A model generated the notes under the pieces. It searched no databases, was not told the DNA's origin, and was given only the letters and a program-made list of their open reading frames with translations. Below, in pieces: positions 43,589 to 55,700 of a stretch of DNA of 64,000 nt; positions within the stretch are counted from its first letter, which is position 1, and every line of letters starts with the position of its first letter. This DNA is from Kosakonia pseudosacchari (GTDB taxonomy: Bacteria > Pseudomonadota > Gammaproteobacteria > Enterobacterales > Enterobacteriaceae), in contig NZ_FXWP01000013.1 of NCBI RefSeq assembly GCF_900184035.1, positions 496,001 through 560,000 of the forward strand. Direction: 5' to 3'. The position numbers were made by a program, and so were the translations under genes.

Positions 43589-44674
43589 ATGACTCAGGTC
43601 TTTAATTTTAGTTCTGGCCCGGCAGTATTACCGGCGGATGTGCTCAAACAAGCGCAACAAGAGCTGTGCGACTGGCAAGGTCTTGGAACGTCGGTGATGG
43701 AAATTAGCCATCGTGGTAAAGAGTTTATCCACGTGGCGGAAGAAGCAGAAAAGGATTTTCGCGACCTGCTGAATATTCCCTCTAACTATAAGGTTCTGTT
43801 CTGTCACGGCGGCGGACGCGGCCAGTTTGCGGGCGTTCCGCTGAACTTATTGGGCGATAAAACCACCGCTGATTACGTTGATGCGGGCTACTGGGCGGCG
43901 AGCGCGGTTAAAGAAGCGAAAAAATACTGCTCACCGAACGTTATTGACGCCAAAATCACTGTTGATGGTTTGCGTGCGGTGAAACCGATGCGTGACTGGC
44001 AATTGAGCGATAATGCGGCCTATCTGCATTACTGTCCGAATGAAACGATTGACGGTATTGCGATCGATGAAACGCCGGACTTCGGTGATGTGATCGTCGC
44101 CGCTGACTTCTCCTCAACAATTCTCTCTCGTCAGATTGACGTAAGCCGCTTCGGTGTGATCTATGCAGGTGCGCAAAAAAATATCGGCCCGGCAGGTTTG
44201 ACGCTGGTAATTGTGCGCGAAGATCTGCTGGGTAAAGCGCATCAGGCTTGCCCGTCGATCCTTGATTACACCGTGCTGAATGAAAACGACTCAATGTTTA
44301 ACACGCCGCCAACCTTTGCCTGGTATCTCTCCGGGCTGGTGTTTAAGTGGCTGAAAAAACAGGGCGGTGTGGCGGCAATGGATAAAATTAACCAGCAAAA
44401 AGCCGAGTTGCTCTACGGGGTGATCGACAACAGCGATTTCTATCGCAACGACGTCGCGAAAGCGAACCGTTCACGCATGAATGTGCCGTTCCAGTTAGCG
44501 GACAGCGCGCTTGATAAAGTCTTCCTTGAGGAGTCGTTCGCTGCGGGTCTGCATGCGCTGAAAGGCCACCGTGTTGTCGGCGGGATGCGCGCCTCTATCT
44601 ATAATGCGATGCCGCTGGCGGGCGTACAGGCGCTCACTGACTTTATGGTCGATTTCGAACGCCGCCACGGTTAA
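43589..44674 (+). CDS. serC: Phosphoserine aminotransferase
   Basis: A 361-residue PLP enzyme starting [15 protein letters not shown], with the Schiff-base lysine in [20 protein letters not shown] (near 197). It makes 3-phosphoserine for serine biosynthesis and acts on the vitamin B6 pathway intermediate. It is the first gene of the serC-aroA operon, with a hairpin between the two genes. Confidence 0.97.
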   Translation: MTQVFNFSSGPAVLPADVLKQAQQELCDWQGLGTSVMEISHRGKEFIHVAEEAEKDFRDLLNIPSNYKVLFCHGGGRGQFAGVPLNLLGDKTTADYVDAGYWAASAVKEAKKYCSPNVIDAKITVDGLRAVKPMRDWQLSDNAAYLHYCPNETIDGIAIDETPDFGDVIVAADFSSTILSRQIDVSRFGVIYAGAQKNIGPAGLTLVIVREDLLGKAHQACPSILDYTVLNENDSMFNTPPTFAWYLSGLVFKWLKKQGGVAAMDKINQQKAELLYGVIDNSDFYRNDVAKANRSRMNVPFQLADSALDKVFLEESFAAGLHALKGHRVVGGMRASIYNAMPLAGVQALTDFMVDFERRHG

Positions 44675-44689
44675 TTACACTGTTTTGAC

Positions 44690-44722
44690 GTACCCCCGTA
44701 GTTTTACTGCGGGGGTTTTCTT
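44690..44722 (+). terminator. Hairpin terminator/attenuator between serC and aroA
   Basis: Stem ACCCCCG(T)AGT / ACTGCGGGGGT followed by TTTCTTCTG, in the 71-bp serC-aroA gap. It probably ends part of the transcripts, lowering aroA expression relative to serC within the mixed-function operon. Confidence 0.75.
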
Positions 44723-44745
44723 CTGTTTGTTGAGAGTGAAGTTTC

Positions 44746-46029
44746 ATGGAATCCCTGACGTTACAACCCATCGCGCGAGTAGATGGCACCATCAATCTGC
44801 CTGGTTCAAAAAGTGTCTCCAACCGCGCCTTGTTGCTGGCTGCATTCGCTCGTGGCACGACTGTTCTGACTAACCTGCTGGACAGTGATGATGTGCGCCA
44901 CATGCTCAATGCCCTCAGCGCGCTGGGGGTTCATTACACGTTGTCTGCCGATCGTACCCGTTGTGAAGTGACAGGGGGGGACGGTCCGCTGCATTCAGCC
45001 GAAAAACTGGAGCTGTTTCTGGGTAATGCAGGAACCGCCATGCGTCCGTTGGCTGCTGCGCTGTGCCTTGGCGAAAACGATATTGTGCTGACTGGCGAGC
45101 CGCGTATGAAAGAGCGTCCGATTGGCCATCTGGTCGATGCGCTTCGTCAGGGCGGGGCAAAGATTGACTACCTCGAACAGGAAAATTATCCGCCGCTGCA
45201 TCTGCGCGGTGGCTTTACTGGCGGTGAAGTCAGCGTCGACGGCAGCGTTTCCAGCCAGTTTTTAACCGCATTGCTAATGGCCGCCCCGTTGGCACCCAAC
45301 GACACGGTTATCACCATCAAAGGTGACCTGGTATCCAAACCGTATATTGATATCACGCTGCATCTGATGAAGACCTTCGGTGTTGAGGTTGAAAACCAGC
45401 AATATCAACGCTTTGTTGTGCGTGGTGCGCAGCAATACCAGTCACCGGGCCATTATCTGGTCGAAGGCGATGCGTCTTCAGCTTCTTATTTCCTCGCGGC
45501 CGGCGCCATCAAAGGCGGTACGGTGAAAGTCACAGGTATCGGCCGTAACAGCGTGCAGGGCGATATTCGTTTTGCCGATGTGCTGGAAAAAATGGGCGCA
45601 ACCGTTGTCTGGGGCGATGATTATATTGCCTGCACGCGTGGCGAGTTGAACGCCATCGATATGGATATGAACCACATTCCCGATGCGGCAATGACTATCG
45701 CGACGACAGCGCTGTTTGCCAAAGGCACGACCACTCTGCGCAACATTTATAACTGGCGCGTGAAAGAGACCGATCGTTTGTTCGCGATGGCGACAGAGCT
45801 GCGTAAAGTCGGGGCCGAAGTGGAAGAGGGCGAAGACTATATTCGCGTGACACCGCCTGCCAAACTGCAGCTTGCGGAAATAGGGACTTATAACGATCAC
45901 CGTATGGCGATGTGTTTCTCGCTGGTAGCGCTGTCTGATACGCCGGTCACCATTCTTGATCCGAAATGTACAGCGAAGACCTTCCCGGATTATTTCGAGC
46001 AATTAGCCCGTATTAGTACGCTGGCATAA
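44746..46029 (+). CDS. aroA: 5-enolpyruvylshikimate-3-phosphate synthase
   Basis: A 427-residue EPSP synthase, the same length as E. coli AroA. Substrate-binding motifs [20 protein letters not shown] (Lys22 region) and [18 protein letters not shown] (Gly96, the glyphosate-site glycine, kept) are present, as are [13 protein letters not shown] and [10 protein letters not shown]. It joins shikimate-3-phosphate and PEP in aromatic amino-acid synthesis. It is cotranscribed with serC. Confidence 0.98.
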   Translation: MESLTLQPIARVDGTINLPGSKSVSNRALLLAAFARGTTVLTNLLDSDDVRHMLNALSALGVHYTLSADRTRCEVTGGDGPLHSAEKLELFLGNAGTAMRPLAAALCLGENDIVLTGEPRMKERPIGHLVDALRQGGAKIDYLEQENYPPLHLRGGFTGGEVSVDGSVSSQFLTALLMAAPLAPNDTVITIKGDLVSKPYIDITLHLMKTFGVEVENQQYQRFVVRGAQQYQSPGHYLVEGDASSASYFLAAGAIKGGTVKVTGIGRNSVQGDIRFADVLEKMGATVVWGDDYIACTRGELNAIDMDMNHIPDAAMTIATTALFAKGTTTLRNIYNWRVKETDRLFAMATELRKVGAEVEEGEDYIRVTPPAKLQLAEIGTYNDHRMAMCFSLVALSDTPVTILDPKCTAKTFPDYFEQLARISTLA

Positions 46030-46145
46030 CTCATCTTCTTGCGGGCTGGTGTAAATCAGCCCGCTTCCCGCGCAATTATTCTACACTCAGCTGCATCCTC
46101 TTCGGTTATTCGCACGCAACAGTAACGGTTGTGACCATTGGCGCG

Positions 46146-46151
46146 TATAAT
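46146..46151 (+). promoter_or_regulatory. Perfect -10 hexamer upstream of cmk
   Basis: TATAAT at 46146-46151, 44 bp before the cmk start. No convincing -35 hexamer at 16-18 bp is seen, so this is a moderate promoter call. Confidence 0.45.
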
Positions 46152-46194
46152 GCGCGCGGTTATGTAACGGTATGCCTTGATTAAGGAGAGAAAG

Positions 46195-46878
46195 ATGACG
46201 GCAATTGCCCCGGTAATCACCATTGATGGGCCAAGCGGCGCGGGTAAAGGCACGCTTTGCAAGGCAATGGCGGAAGCGTTGCAATGGCATCTGTTGGACT
46301 CAGGCGCAATTTATCGTGTTCTGGCGCTGGCCGCGCTGCATCACCATGTCGATGTTTCTTCCGAAGATGTTTTGGTTCCGCTGGCAGCACACCTGGATGT
46401 GCGTTTTGTGTCAACAAATGGCCATCTGGAAGTCATTCTGGAAGGTGAAGATGTCAGCAGCGAAATCCGTACGCAAGACGTGGCGAATGCGGCCTCGCAG
46501 ATTGCGGCTTTTCCGCGAGTGCGTGAAGCGTTATTACGCCGTCAGCGCGCATTCCGTGACGCGCCGGGTCTTATCGCCGACGGGCGTGATATGGGGACGG
46601 TGGTTTTTCCGGATGCGCCGGTAAAAATTTTTCTTGACGCCTCTTCTGAAGAGCGTGCGCATCGACGCATGCTACAGTTGCAGGAGAAGGGCTTTAGTGT
46701 TAACTTTGAACGCCTTTTGGCCGAGATAAAGGAACGTGACGATCGCGATCGAAACCGCCCTGTTGCACCGCTGGTTCCCGCTGCCGATGCTTTAGTACTG
46801 GATTCAACCAGTTTAAGTATTGAGCAAGTGATTGAGAAAGCGCTACAATATGCTCGCCAAAAATTGGCTCTCGCGTAA
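46195..46878 (+). CDS. cmk: Cytidylate kinase
   Basis: A 227-residue (d)CMP kinase starting [20 protein letters not shown], with the P-loop at about residues 11-20. Further features are [39 protein letters not shown] and the lid [17 protein letters not shown]. It phosphorylates CMP and dCMP. It precedes rpsA, as in the E. coli cmk-rpsA-ihfB cluster. Confidence 0.98.
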   Translation: MTAIAPVITIDGPSGAGKGTLCKAMAEALQWHLLDSGAIYRVLALAALHHHVDVSSEDVLVPLAAHLDVRFVSTNGHLEVILEGEDVSSEIRTQDVANAASQIAAFPRVREALLRRQRAFRDAPGLIADGRDMGTVVFPDAPVKIFLDASSEERAHRRMLQLQEKGFSVNFERLLAEIKERDDRDRNRPVAPLVPAADALVLDSTSLSIEQVIEKALQYARQKLALA

Positions 46879-46991
46879 GCGACCGAATTCGTAGTACCTG
46901 CTGCAATGGAGTGTGAGCAGGCATGTGAAACAACCCCATCCGGCATGAAGCCAGGTGGACGTTAAATTGAAGAATCCTGAAGATTATCAAT

Positions 46992-48665
46992 ATGACTGAA
47001 TCTTTTGCTCAACTCTTTGAAGAGTCCCTGAAAGAAATCGAAACCCGCCCGGGTTCTATCGTTCGTGGTGTTGTTGTTGCTATCGACAAAGACGTAGTTC
47101 TGGTTGACGCCGGTCTGAAATCTGAGTCCGCCATTCCGGCAGAGCAGTTCAAAAACGCCCAGGGCGAGCTGGAAATCCAGGTTGGTGACGAAGTTGACGT
47201 TGCTCTGGATGCAGTAGAAGACGGCTTCGGTGAAACCCTGCTGTCCCGTGAAAAAGCTAAACGTCATGAAGCTTGGATCACGCTGGAAAAAGCTTACGAA
47301 GATGCTGAAACTGTTACCGGTGTTATCAACGGCAAAGTCAAGGGCGGCTTCACTGTTGAGCTGAACGGTATTCGCGCGTTCCTGCCAGGTTCCCTGGTAG
47401 ACGTTCGTCCGGTCCGCGACACGCTGCACCTGGAAGGCAAAGAGCTTGAATTCAAAGTAATCAAGCTGGACCAGAAACGTAACAACGTTGTTGTTTCACG
47501 TCGTGCGGTTATCGAATCCGAAAACAGCGCAGAGCGCGATCAACTGCTGGAAAACCTGCAGGAAGGCATGGAAGTTAAAGGTATCGTTAAGAACCTCACT
47601 GACTACGGTGCATTCGTTGATCTGGGTGGCGTTGACGGCCTGCTGCACATCACCGATATGGCATGGAAACGCGTTAAGCATCCGAGCGAAATCGTAAACG
47701 TTGGCGATGAAATCACTGTTAAAGTGCTGAAATTCGACCGCGAACGTACTCGTGTTTCCCTGGGCCTGAAACAGCTGGGCGAAGATCCGTGGGTAGCTAT
47801 CGCTAAACGTTACCCGGAAGGCACCAAGCTGACTGGTCGCGTGACCAACCTGACCGACTACGGTTGCTTCGTTGAAATCGAAGAAGGCGTTGAAGGCCTG
47901 GTTCACGTTTCCGAAATGGATTGGACCAACAAAAACATCCACCCGTCCAAAGTTGTTAACGTTGGCGACGTAGTGGAAGTTATGGTTCTGGATATCGACG
48001 AAGAACGTCGTCGTATCTCCCTGGGCCTGAAACAGTGCAAATCCAACCCGTGGCAGCAGTTCGCAGAAACCCACAACAAGGGCGACCGCGTTGAAGGTAA
48101 AATCAAGTCTATCACTGACTTTGGTATCTTCATCGGCCTGGACGGCGGTATCGATGGCCTGGTTCACCTGTCTGACATCTCCTGGAACGTTGCAGGCGAA
48201 GAAGCAGTTCGTGAATACAAAAAAGGCGACGAAATCGCAGCTGTTGTTCTGCAGGTTGACGCAGAGCGTGAGCGTATCTCTCTGGGCGTTAAACAGCTCG
48301 CAGAAGATCCGTTCAACAACTACGTTGCACTGAACAAGAAAGGCGCAATCGTAAACGGTAAAGTCACTGCAGTTGACGCTAAAGGCGCAACCGTAGAACT
48401 GGCTGACGGCGTTGAAGGTTACCTGCGCGCTTCTGAAGCTTCCCGTGACCGCGTTGAAGACGCAACTCTGGTTCTGAATGTTGGCGACGATGTTGAAGCT
48501 AAATTCACCGGTGTTGATCGTAAAAACCGCGTAGTTAGCCTGTCTGTTCGTGCGAAAGACGAAGCTGACGAGAAAGATGCAATCGCTTCTGTTAACAACA
48601 AACAGGAAGAAGGCAACTTCTCTAACGCTATGGCTGAAGCTTTCAAAGCAGCGAAAGGCGAGTAA
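46992..48665 (+). CDS. rpsA: 30S ribosomal protein S1
   Basis: A 557-residue protein with six S1 RNA-binding domains. The first two bind the ribosome (S2) and Q-beta host factor; the later ones show the repeated pattern G...[25 protein letters not shown]1 captures mRNA for initiation. Codon use is strongly biased, in keeping with very high expression. Its upstream region also carries the native autoregulatory leader in E. coli. Confidence 0.98.
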   Translation: MTESFAQLFEESLKEIETRPGSIVRGVVVAIDKDVVLVDAGLKSESAIPAEQFKNAQGELEIQVGDEVDVALDAVEDGFGETLLSREKAKRHEAWITLEKAYEDAETVTGVINGKVKGGFTVELNGIRAFLPGSLVDVRPVRDTLHLEGKELEFKVIKLDQKRNNVVVSRRAVIESENSAERDQLLENLQEGMEVKGIVKNLTDYGAFVDLGGVDGLLHITDMAWKRVKHPSEIVNVGDEITVKVLKFDRERTRVSLGLKQLGEDPWVAIAKRYPEGTKLTGRVTNLTDYGCFVEIEEGVEGLVHVSEMDWTNKNIHPSKVVNVGDVVEVMVLDIDEERRRISLGLKQCKSNPWQQFAETHNKGDRVEGKIKSITDFGIFIGLDGGIDGLVHLSDISWNVAGEEAVREYKKGDEIAAVVLQVDAERERISLGVKQLAEDPFNNYVALNKKGAIVNGKVTAVDAKGATVELADGVEGYLRASEASRDRVEDATLVLNVGDDVEAKFTGVDRKNRVVSLSVRAKDEADEKDAIASVNNKQEEGNFSNAMAEAFKAAKGE

Positions 48666-48777
48666 TATCAAGTGCTCTGAATTATTTACGCTGTACCAGG
48701 ACGTAAGTCACATGGCAGCAGCGTGAACGATGATGAGTTACTTGACAGATCACAGGATTCGTCCTGTAATCAATGAC

Positions 48778-48803
48778 AAAGGGCGGCTACGGCCGCCCTT
48801 GTT
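48778..48803 (+). terminator. Hairpin terminator between rpsA and ihfB
   Basis: Stem AAGGGCGGC / GCCGCCCTT around TACG, about 115 bp after rpsA, followed by a modest GTTAAAG rather than a T-run. It probably gives partial termination. Confidence 0.6.
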
Positions 48804-48848
48804 AAAGCTAGTAAAGCTAATTTTGCGTTGAAGGAAACCGGAGGAATC

Positions 48849-49133
48849 ATGACCAAGTCAGAATTGATTGAAAGACTTGCAAGCCAGCAGTCGCATATTC
48901 CGGCTAAAGCTGTGGAAGATGCTGTAAAAGAGATGCTGGAGCATATGGCCTCTACTCTTGCCCAGGGCGAGCGCATTGAGATCCGCGGTTTCGGCAGTTT
49001 TTCCCTGCACTATCGTGCACCTCGCACCGGGCGTAACCCGAAAACAGGCGATAAAGTGGATCTGGAAGGAAAATACGTTCCGCACTTTAAACCGGGTAAA
49101 GAATTACGCGACCGCGCCAATATTTATGAGTAA
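48849..49133 (+). CDS. ihfB: Integration host factor beta subunit
   Basis: A 94-residue HU/IHF protein starting [20 protein letters not shown]. The DNA-intercalating arm is complete ([13 protein letters not shown], with the family proline), as is the motif [14 protein letters not shown]. With IHF-alpha it bends DNA sharply in replication, recombination and transcription. The start is chosen by homology; GGAGG precedes it. A terminator follows. Confidence 0.98.
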   Translation: MTKSELIERLASQQSHIPAKAVEDAVKEMLEHMASTLAQGERIEIRGFGSFSLHYRAPRTGRNPKTGDKVDLEGKYVPHFKPGKELRDRANIYE

Positions 49134-49164
49134 TTTTTAGCTATACGCTGAAATTTACTTCGAC

Positions 49165-49193
49165 AAAAAAAGCACCTGTGGGTGCTTTTTTTG
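49165..49193 (+). terminator. Rho-independent terminator after ihfB
   Basis: Stem AAAAAAAGCACC / GGTGCTTTTTTT with a short TGTG loop, ending in a T-run, about 30 bp after the ihfB stop codon. Confidence 0.9.
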
Positions 49194-49349
49194 TTTCTCG
49201 GACTTCTTTATTTCTGAAGCTGCTTCGCACAATTTTGCAGATGCTTTGTAAGTGTGTCGAAAGCAACCAGCCTGCACCGCAAAACGGTAATCTCAGCCAG
49301 AAAGTACTGGCGACAGTGGGCATACTCTCCACGCGACAAGGAGGTATGC

Positions 49350-51614
49350 ATGACGTTACCGGCATTAGCTATGTGCCTGATAATTGGCATTTTGCCATTA
49401 GAGTGGTTGCCTTCACTACCCACGCCAGGATGTGTATGGTTTGTAATTGCCATCGGATGCCTGATCGCGTGTTTTCGGCCTCGTCTGTTTCGTTATTGCG
49501 CTGTCACGTTACTTGCCTTTGCATGGGGAGTGCTGGCAGCAATGCAGGCTGTCTGGCCTGCAGAGCAACTACCTGGAGCGAATCACCAGGTTGAAGTGGT
49601 AATTACCGATACGGATCATATGACCCGGCATTGGGGTAAAATTACCCGTCTGGATGGCAAGCGCCTGTTTCCGTCACCAGGAATAAGCTTCTATGGTCAG
49701 TATTTGCCTGAACCAGTTTGTACCGGTCAGCGATGGACAATGACGATGAGAGCACGTGCTGTCCATGGGCAATTGAATGATGGCGGTTTCGATTCTCAAC
49801 GTTATGCAATGGCTTCTCATCTGCCGCTGAGTGGCCGTTTTATTGATGCCCGTCTGACCGAACCCCAGTGCACATGGCGTGCGCGCTACCTTCAATCATT
49901 AACCGAAACTCTGACTAAATATTCCTGGCGGCAGGTGATACTGGCGTTAGGCATGGGCGAACGCGCAACGTTGGATGCCAGTGTCAAAGAGATAATGCGG
50001 CAAACCGGTACGGCGCATTTAATGGCGATATCAGGGCTACATATTGCTCTGGCGGCAATGTTGGGCTGGCTGATTGTTCGTGGCATGCAATTTTTCTTTC
50101 CCGGCGGCTGGATTGGCTGGCGTTTACCATTGCTTATTGGCGTAGGGTTTGCAGTAAGTTACGCCTGGCTGACCGGACTACAACCTCCTGCATTGCGTAC
50201 CGCTATTTCTCTTAGCGTCTGGGCCGCGTTACGGCTATCCGGGCGATTGTGGTCGCCCTGGCAGGTATGGCTTTGTTGCATTGCCGCTATCTTATTCGCC
50301 GATCCCCTTGCCGTGCTATCAACCAGCCTGTGGCTGTCCGCTTTCGCAGTAGTCGCGCTGCTGTTTTGGTATCAATGGTTACCCGCTTCTACAAAACAAC
50401 ATACCCGGCTGGTCCAGGGCAGTATTAATTTGCTTCATCTACAAGTAGGGATGACGCTACTACTGTTCCCTATGCAGTTGTCAATTTTCCACGGTATAAG
50501 CCTGAGCTCGTTAGCGGCAAATTTGCTGGCCATCCCGTTGGTGACTTTTATTACCGTACCGCTCATTTTACTGGGAATGTTGCTGCACCTGGTTGGCCCT
50601 GTAACGGGGGAATTGGCTTGCTGGTACCTTGCAGATAAGACACTGGATTTCCTGTTTGCTTTTCTGCATTGGCTACCCGCCGGTTGGCTTAATGTGGATA
50701 TGCGCTGGCAGTGGCTGGCCTGTTTACCGTGGCTGGCGCTGATTGTTTGGCGTTTGCATTTATGGCGGAGCATCCCGGCGCTGTGTCTGGCATGCCTGAC
50801 ATTGCTTACTCTGCCGTTCTGGCGCACAGAACGGCAAGGGGAGTGGGCGGTGCATATGCTGGACGTTGGGCAGGGCCTGGCAATGGTAATTGAACGTAAT
50901 GGTAAAGCAATTCTTTATGATACAGGTGTTGCGTGGCCCGGCGGTGATAGTGGGCGGCAGTTAATTATTCCATGGTTGCGTTGGCATGCGTTACAGCCTG
51001 AAGGCATTATTCTGAGTCATGAACATTTGGATCATCGTGGTGGACTGGACTCACTGATGAATGCCTGGCCCCAATTATGGGTTCGTAGCCCACTGGGCTG
51101 GGCTGCTCATCAACCATGCTTTCGTGGCCAGCAATGGCAGTGGCAGGGGCTAACCTTTACCGTTCATTGGCCGCTAAGCGGTGCCGGGACGAAAGGTAAC
51201 AACCGTTCTTGCGTAGTCAGAGTCGATGACGGCCAATACAGCTTCCTGCTCACAGGGGATATTGAAGCGGCGGGGGAGATGGCGATGCTGAGCCACTATT
51301 GGACGCATTTGCAGTCTACACTAGTGCAGGTGCCTCACCATGGAAGCAATAGTTCATCGTCGCTGCCCTTTGTGCAGCGAATTGGCGGCGAGGCTGCGTT
51401 GGCCTCGGCGTCGCGTTACAACGCGTGGCGGTTCCCCTCGACAAAGGTGATTGATCGCTACCGTGAGCAGGGATATCGCTGGTACGACACGCCGCATCAA
51501 GGGCAGATAACGGTATCGTTTTCGCCACAGGGCTGGGAAATCCATAGCTTACGAGATCAACTTTTACCGCGTTGGTATCATCAGTGGTTTGGCGTCCCCA
51601 GTGATAACGGGTAG
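49350..51614 (+). CDS. ycaI: ComEC/Rec2-like membrane protein YcaI
   Basis: A 754-residue ComEC-family protein. It has an N-terminal membrane/OB-fold part, a Competence domain with many helices (about 200-490, including GTAHLMAISGLHIALAAMLGWL) and a C-terminal metallo-beta-lactamase-like domain (MLDVGQGLAMVI, SHEHLDHRGGLDSL, LLTGDIE, VPHHGSNSSSS). The ATG at 49350 has an excellent ribosome-binding site (AAGGAGG), whereas the frame upstream has none. ComEC transports single-stranded DNA into competent cells; in enterobacteria its role is uncertain, possibly nutrient DNA uptake. It precedes msbA. Confidence 0.93.
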   Translation: MTLPALAMCLIIGILPLEWLPSLPTPGCVWFVIAIGCLIACFRPRLFRYCAVTLLAFAWGVLAAMQAVWPAEQLPGANHQVEVVITDTDHMTRHWGKITRLDGKRLFPSPGISFYGQYLPEPVCTGQRWTMTMRARAVHGQLNDGGFDSQRYAMASHLPLSGRFIDARLTEPQCTWRARYLQSLTETLTKYSWRQVILALGMGERATLDASVKEIMRQTGTAHLMAISGLHIALAAMLGWLIVRGMQFFFPGGWIGWRLPLLIGVGFAVSYAWLTGLQPPALRTAISLSVWAALRLSGRLWSPWQVWLCCIAAILFADPLAVLSTSLWLSAFAVVALLFWYQWLPASTKQHTRLVQGSINLLHLQVGMTLLLFPMQLSIFHGISLSSLAANLLAIPLVTFITVPLILLGMLLHLVGPVTGELACWYLADKTLDFLFAFLHWLPAGWLNVDMRWQWLACLPWLALIVWRLHLWRSIPALCLACLTLLTLPFWRTERQGEWAVHMLDVGQGLAMVIERNGKAILYDTGVAWPGGDSGRQLIIPWLRWHALQPEGIILSHEHLDHRGGLDSLMNAWPQLWVRSPLGWAAHQPCFRGQQWQWQGLTFTVHWPLSGAGTKGNNRSCVVRVDDGQYSFLLTGDIEAAGEMAMLSHYWTHLQSTLVQVPHHGSNSSSSLPFVQRIGGEAALASASRYNAWRFPSTKVIDRYREQGYRWYDTPHQGQITVSFSPQGWEIHSLRDQLLPRWYHQWFGVPSDNG

Positions 51615-51650
51615 AATATGCGGCTATTTCAACAAGTGCTGGTTTTTTGA

Positions 51651-53399
51651 ATGCATAACGACAAAGATCTCTCCACGTGGCAGACATTCCGCCGATTATG
51701 GCCAACTATTGCGCCTTTCAAAGCGGGTCTGATCGTGTCGGGGATAGCGTTAATCCTCAACGCAGCCAGCGATACCTTTATGCTATCGCTGCTCAAACCA
51801 TTACTGGATGATGGTTTTGGTAAAACCGACCGCTCTGTGCTGCTGTGGATGCCGCTGGTGGTTATTGGGTTGATGATCCTGCGTGGTATCACCAGCTACG
51901 TCTCCAGTTACTGCATTTCCTGGGTTTCCGGAAAAGTGGTGATGACCATGCGTCGTCGCCTGTTCAGCCATATGATGGGCATGCCAGTCTCATTCTTTGA
52001 TAAGCAATCCACCGGTACTTTACTTTCGCGTATTACCTATGATTCTGAACAGGTCGCTTCTTCTTCCTCCGGCGCGTTAATTACCGTCGTGCGTGAAGGG
52101 GCTTCGATCATTGGCCTGTTTATCATGATGTTCTGGTACAGCTGGCAGCTCTCTTTGATCCTGATTGTGCTGGCACCGATCGTTTCGATAGCGATTCGCG
52201 TGGTTTCCAAACGCTTCCGGAATATCAGTAAAAATATGCAAAACACGATGGGCCAGGTGACCACCAGTGCGGAGCAGATGCTGAAAGGGCATAAAGAAGT
52301 GCTGATGTTTGGCGGCCAGGAAGTCGAAACCAGCCGTTTTGATAAAGTCAGTAACAAGATGCGCCTGCAGGGCATGAAAATGGTCTCGGCATCGTCAATT
52401 TCTGATCCGGTTATTCAGCTTATCGCATCGCTGGCGCTGGCCTTTGTACTGTATGCCGCCAGTTTCCCAAGCGTAATGGATACCCTGACGGCCGGTACGA
52501 TTACCGTGGTCTTCTCTTCCATGATCGCGCTCATGCGTCCTTTGAAATCCCTGACCAACGTCAATGCTCAGTTCCAGCGTGGGATGGCGGCTTGCCAGAC
52601 ACTATTTGCGATTCTGGATAGCGAGCAAGAAAAAGACGAAGGCACGCGTGTGATTGAACGTGCGCGCGGCGATATTGAGTTTCGCAACGTGACTTTCACC
52701 TATCCGGGGCGTGAAACGCCAGCATTGCGCAACATCAACCTGACGATTCCGGCGGGCAAAACCGTCGCCCTGGTGGGGCGTTCCGGTTCGGGTAAGTCGA
52801 CGCTGGCAAGCCTGATCACGCGTTTTTATGATGTCGACGAAGGGCAAATCCTGATGGATGGCCACGACTTACGCGAATATAAGCTCACTTCGTTGCGTGA
52901 CCAGGTTGCGCTGGTGTCGCAAAACGTACATCTGTTTAATGATACGGTTGCCAATAACATTGCTTATGCGCGTACCGAAGAGTACAGCCGCGAAGAGATT
53001 GAGCAAGCAGCGAAAATGGCCTATGCCTACGACTTTATCAATAAGATGGATGAGGGGCTGGATACAATAATAGGGGAAAATGGTGTGCTGCTTTCAGGCG
53101 GTCAGCGCCAGCGCATTGCGATTGCCCGTGCGCTGCTGCGCGACAGTCCGATCCTCATTCTTGATGAGGCGACCTCGGCGCTGGATACTGAATCTGAACG
53201 TGCCATTCAGGCCGCACTGAATGAGCTGCAAAAGAACCGTACCTCACTGGTTATTGCTCACCGTTTGTCGACCATCGAACAGGCCGATGAAATTGTGGTG
53301 GTGGAAGATGGACGTATCGTTGAACGTGGCACCCACGCGGATTTGCTGGAGCAACGTGGTGTCTATGCTCAACTTCACAAAATGCAGTTTGGCGAATGA
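51651..53399 (+). CDS. msbA: Lipid A ABC flippase MsbA
   Basis: A 582-residue half-transporter, the same length as E. coli MsbA. Six membrane helices (about 20-310) precede the nucleotide-binding domain with Walker [10 protein letters not shown] (near 376), signature [16 protein letters not shown] and Walker [13 protein letters not shown]. It flips lipid A-core across the inner membrane. Its stop overlaps the lpxK start by four bases (ATGA), a translational coupling also seen in E. coli. Confidence 0.98.
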   Translation: MHNDKDLSTWQTFRRLWPTIAPFKAGLIVSGIALILNAASDTFMLSLLKPLLDDGFGKTDRSVLLWMPLVVIGLMILRGITSYVSSYCISWVSGKVVMTMRRRLFSHMMGMPVSFFDKQSTGTLLSRITYDSEQVASSSSGALITVVREGASIIGLFIMMFWYSWQLSLILIVLAPIVSIAIRVVSKRFRNISKNMQNTMGQVTTSAEQMLKGHKEVLMFGGQEVETSRFDKVSNKMRLQGMKMVSASSISDPVIQLIASLALAFVLYAASFPSVMDTLTAGTITVVFSSMIALMRPLKSLTNVNAQFQRGMAACQTLFAILDSEQEKDEGTRVIERARGDIEFRNVTFTYPGRETPALRNINLTIPAGKTVALVGRSGSGKSTLASLITRFYDVDEGQILMDGHDLREYKLTSLRDQVALVSQNVHLFNDTVANNIAYARTEEYSREEIEQAAKMAYAYDFINKMDEGLDTIIGENGVLLSGGQRQRIAIARALLRDSPILILDEATSALDTESERAIQAALNELQKNRTSLVIAHRLSTIEQADEIVVVEDGRIVERGTHADLLEQRGVYAQLHKMQFGE

Positions 53400-54373
53400 T
53401 TGCACGCATCTGGTCCGGTGAATCCCCCCTGTGGTTACTGTTGCTACCGCTCTCCTGGCTCTACGGCCTGGTGAGCGGTGCTATTCGTTTCGCCTACCGC
53501 ATTGGTTTAAAAAAATCCTGGCGTGCGCCTGTTCCTGTTGTGGTCGTCGGCAATCTGACGGCAGGAGGCAACGGTAAGACGCCAGTTGTTATCTGGTTGG
53601 TGGAGCAACTACAGCAGCGTGGCATCCGTGTTGGTGTGGTGTCGCGTGGTTACGGCGGTAAAGCGGAGCGTTATCCGCTTGTGCTGACATCTGAAACCTC
53701 TACGGCCCAGGCGGGGGATGAACCGGTTCTGATTTATCAACGTACTGGCGCGCCGGTTGCGGTTTCTCCCGTCAGAAGTGACGCCGTCAGTGCAATTCTT
53801 GCGCTATACCCGGTACAACTGATCATTACGGATGATGGTTTGCAGCATTATAAGCTGTCGCGGGATAAGGAAATTGTCGTTGTTGATGGCGTAAGGCGTT
53901 TTGGTAATGGCTGGTGGTTGCCCGCAGGGCCGATGCGCGAGCGGGCATCGCGCTTAAAAAGTGTGGATGCCATCATTACCAACGGCGGTGTAGCCAGAGC
54001 GGGAGAGATCCCGATGCGCTTGCGGCCTGGGCTGGCGGTTAATCTGCTTACCGGCGAACGCCGTGAAGTTCACACATTGACCAATATTGTTGCGATGGCA
54101 GGAATCGGTCATCCGCCGCGTTTCTTTGCTACTCTCACCGAGTGCGGTGCGACGCTGCAACAGACGGTGGCGCTTGCCGATCATCAGGCGTTAACGCTGC
54201 ATGATGTTAAGCCACTGGTGAAACCAGGGCAAACACTGGTGATGACCGAAAAAGACGCGGTAAAGTGTCGGTTATTTGCTGAGGATAACTGGTGGTATTT
54301 GCCTGTAGACGCGCAGCTTGAGGGCGAGCAGGCGCAAGAATTACTGCAGGAATTGTTCACTCTGGCGCGCTGA
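53396..54373 (+). CDS. lpxK: Tetraacyldisaccharide 4'-kinase
   Basis: A 325-residue kinase with an N-terminal membrane-associated helix and the P-loop [16 protein letters not shown] (about 52-67). Other family segments are [36 protein letters not shown] and [11 protein letters not shown]. It phosphorylates the 4' position of the lipid A precursor. It is coupled to msbA, linking phosphorylation of lipid A to its export. Confidence 0.97.
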   Translation: MIARIWSGESPLWLLLLPLSWLYGLVSGAIRFAYRIGLKKSWRAPVPVVVVGNLTAGGNGKTPVVIWLVEQLQQRGIRVGVVSRGYGGKAERYPLVLTSETSTAQAGDEPVLIYQRTGAPVAVSPVRSDAVSAILALYPVQLIITDDGLQHYKLSRDKEIVVVDGVRRFGNGWWLPAGPMRERASRLKSVDAIITNGGVARAGEIPMRLRPGLAVNLLTGERREVHTLTNIVAMAGIGHPPRFFATLTECGATLQQTVALADHQALTLHDVKPLVKPGQTLVMTEKDAVKCRLFAEDNWWYLPVDAQLEGEQAQELLQELFTLAR

Positions 54374-54417
54374 CGGTTGTCGTATCGGCCGCGCCCTGTT
54401 ACTTAACAGGAACTCTC

Positions 54418-55647
54418 ATGTCCGTGCCGCAACTCTCTCTGACTGCTGCTCGTCATCTGCACCTCGCAGCCCAGGGGCTATTACGTAAACCTTCCCGTCG
54501 GGCAAAACCGGGCGATATTCTCTCCACTATTCAGCGCATGTCGCTGCTGCAAATTGACACCATTAATATTGTTGCCCGCAGCCCTTATCTGGTGCTTTTT
54601 AGCCGCCTTGGGCACTACCCTCAGCACTGGCTTGATGATGCGCTACGCAACGGTGATTTGATGGAGTATTGGGCCCATGAAGCCTGCTTTCTGCCGCGCG
54701 AGGATTTTGCGCTGGTGCGCCATCGCATGCTGGCGCCAGATAAAATGGGCTGGAAGTATCGCGAAGCGTGGATGCAGGAACATGCGGAGGAAATCGAGCA
54801 GCTCATTGCGCATATTGAGCAAAATGGTCCGGTGCGTTCGGCTGATTTTGAACATCCACGTAAAGGTACCAGCGGCTGGTGGGAATGGAAACCGCATAAG
54901 CGGCATCTGGAAGGGCTATTTACGGCCGGAAAAGTGATGGTGGTGGAACGTCGCAATTTCCAGCGTGTTTATGATTTAACGCAGCGGGTTGTGCCGCACT
55001 GGGATGATACGCGCGACCTGCTGTCACAGGATGCTGCGGAGTATCAGATGCTGGAAAACAGCGCCCGCAGTTTAGGGCTGTTTCGCGCGCAGTGGCTGGC
55101 GGATTACTATCGTCTGCGCCAGGTGAACCTGCCGCTCGTGCTGGAAAAAATGCAGGAGGCAGGAACCATCTTTCCGGTGAATGTCGAACAGCTCGGGCCG
55201 GCCTGGATACATTCTTCTCTGATGCCGCTACTTGAACAGGCGCAGGCTGGCAAACTTGTTGCTACTCACAGCGCGGTGCTTTCACCATTTGATCCGGTGG
55301 TATGGGATCGTAAACGAGCCGAACAACTGTTCGATTTTAGCTACCGTCTGGAGTGCTATACCCCGGCCCCTAAACGGCAATTTGGCTATTTTGTGTTGCC
55401 ATTGTTGCATCGTGGGCGTCTGGTGGGACGTATGGATGCAAAAATGCACCGTAAAGAGGGCATGCTGGAGATTATTGCGCTCTATCTGGAAGATGGCGTT
55501 AAGCCCGGACATTCGCTGGAAAAGGGGCTGTTAGGTGCTATTACCGAGTTTGCCCGCTGGCAGGGAGCGTTGCGGGTCTCATTCACGCAGCTGCCTGCGG
55601 GGTTATTTGCCGCATGCCGTGCCGGGCTGGAAATAGACGCGGCGTAA
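54418..55647 (+). CDS. ycaQ: Interstrand-crosslink DNA glycosylase YcaQ (AlkX)
   Basis: A 409-residue protein of the HTH_42/DUF1006 (AlkZ-like) family. The catalytic QxD motif is visible as LLQIDTIN (Gln45, Asp47), the form typical of YcaQ/AlkX enzymes. [12 protein letters not shown] and the C-terminal [17 protein letters not shown] are family signatures. E. coli YcaQ unhooks nitrogen-mustard-type crosslinks. It lies 44 bp after lpxK and 53 bp before ycaR. Confidence 0.94.
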   Translation: MSVPQLSLTAARHLHLAAQGLLRKPSRRAKPGDILSTIQRMSLLQIDTINIVARSPYLVLFSRLGHYPQHWLDDALRNGDLMEYWAHEACFLPREDFALVRHRMLAPDKMGWKYREAWMQEHAEEIEQLIAHIEQNGPVRSADFEHPRKGTSGWWEWKPHKRHLEGLFTAGKVMVVERRNFQRVYDLTQRVVPHWDDTRDLLSQDAAEYQMLENSARSLGLFRAQWLADYYRLRQVNLPLVLEKMQEAGTIFPVNVEQLGPAWIHSSLMPLLEQAQAGKLVATHSAVLSPFDPVVWDRKRAEQLFDFSYRLECYTPAPKRQFGYFVLPLLHRGRLVGRMDAKMHRKEGMLEIIALYLEDGVKPGHSLEKGLLGAITEFARWQGALRVSFTQLPAGLFAACRAGLEIDAA

Positions 55648-55700
55648 GAAATGAATATGATAAGCTTAAACCGTTAATTATCGGTGTATCAGGAGGAAAG

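Noticed and set aside
47496-48671. Long open frame (391 codons) antisense to rpsA
   Set aside because: Shadow of codon bias in rpsA; composition is unlike a real protein.
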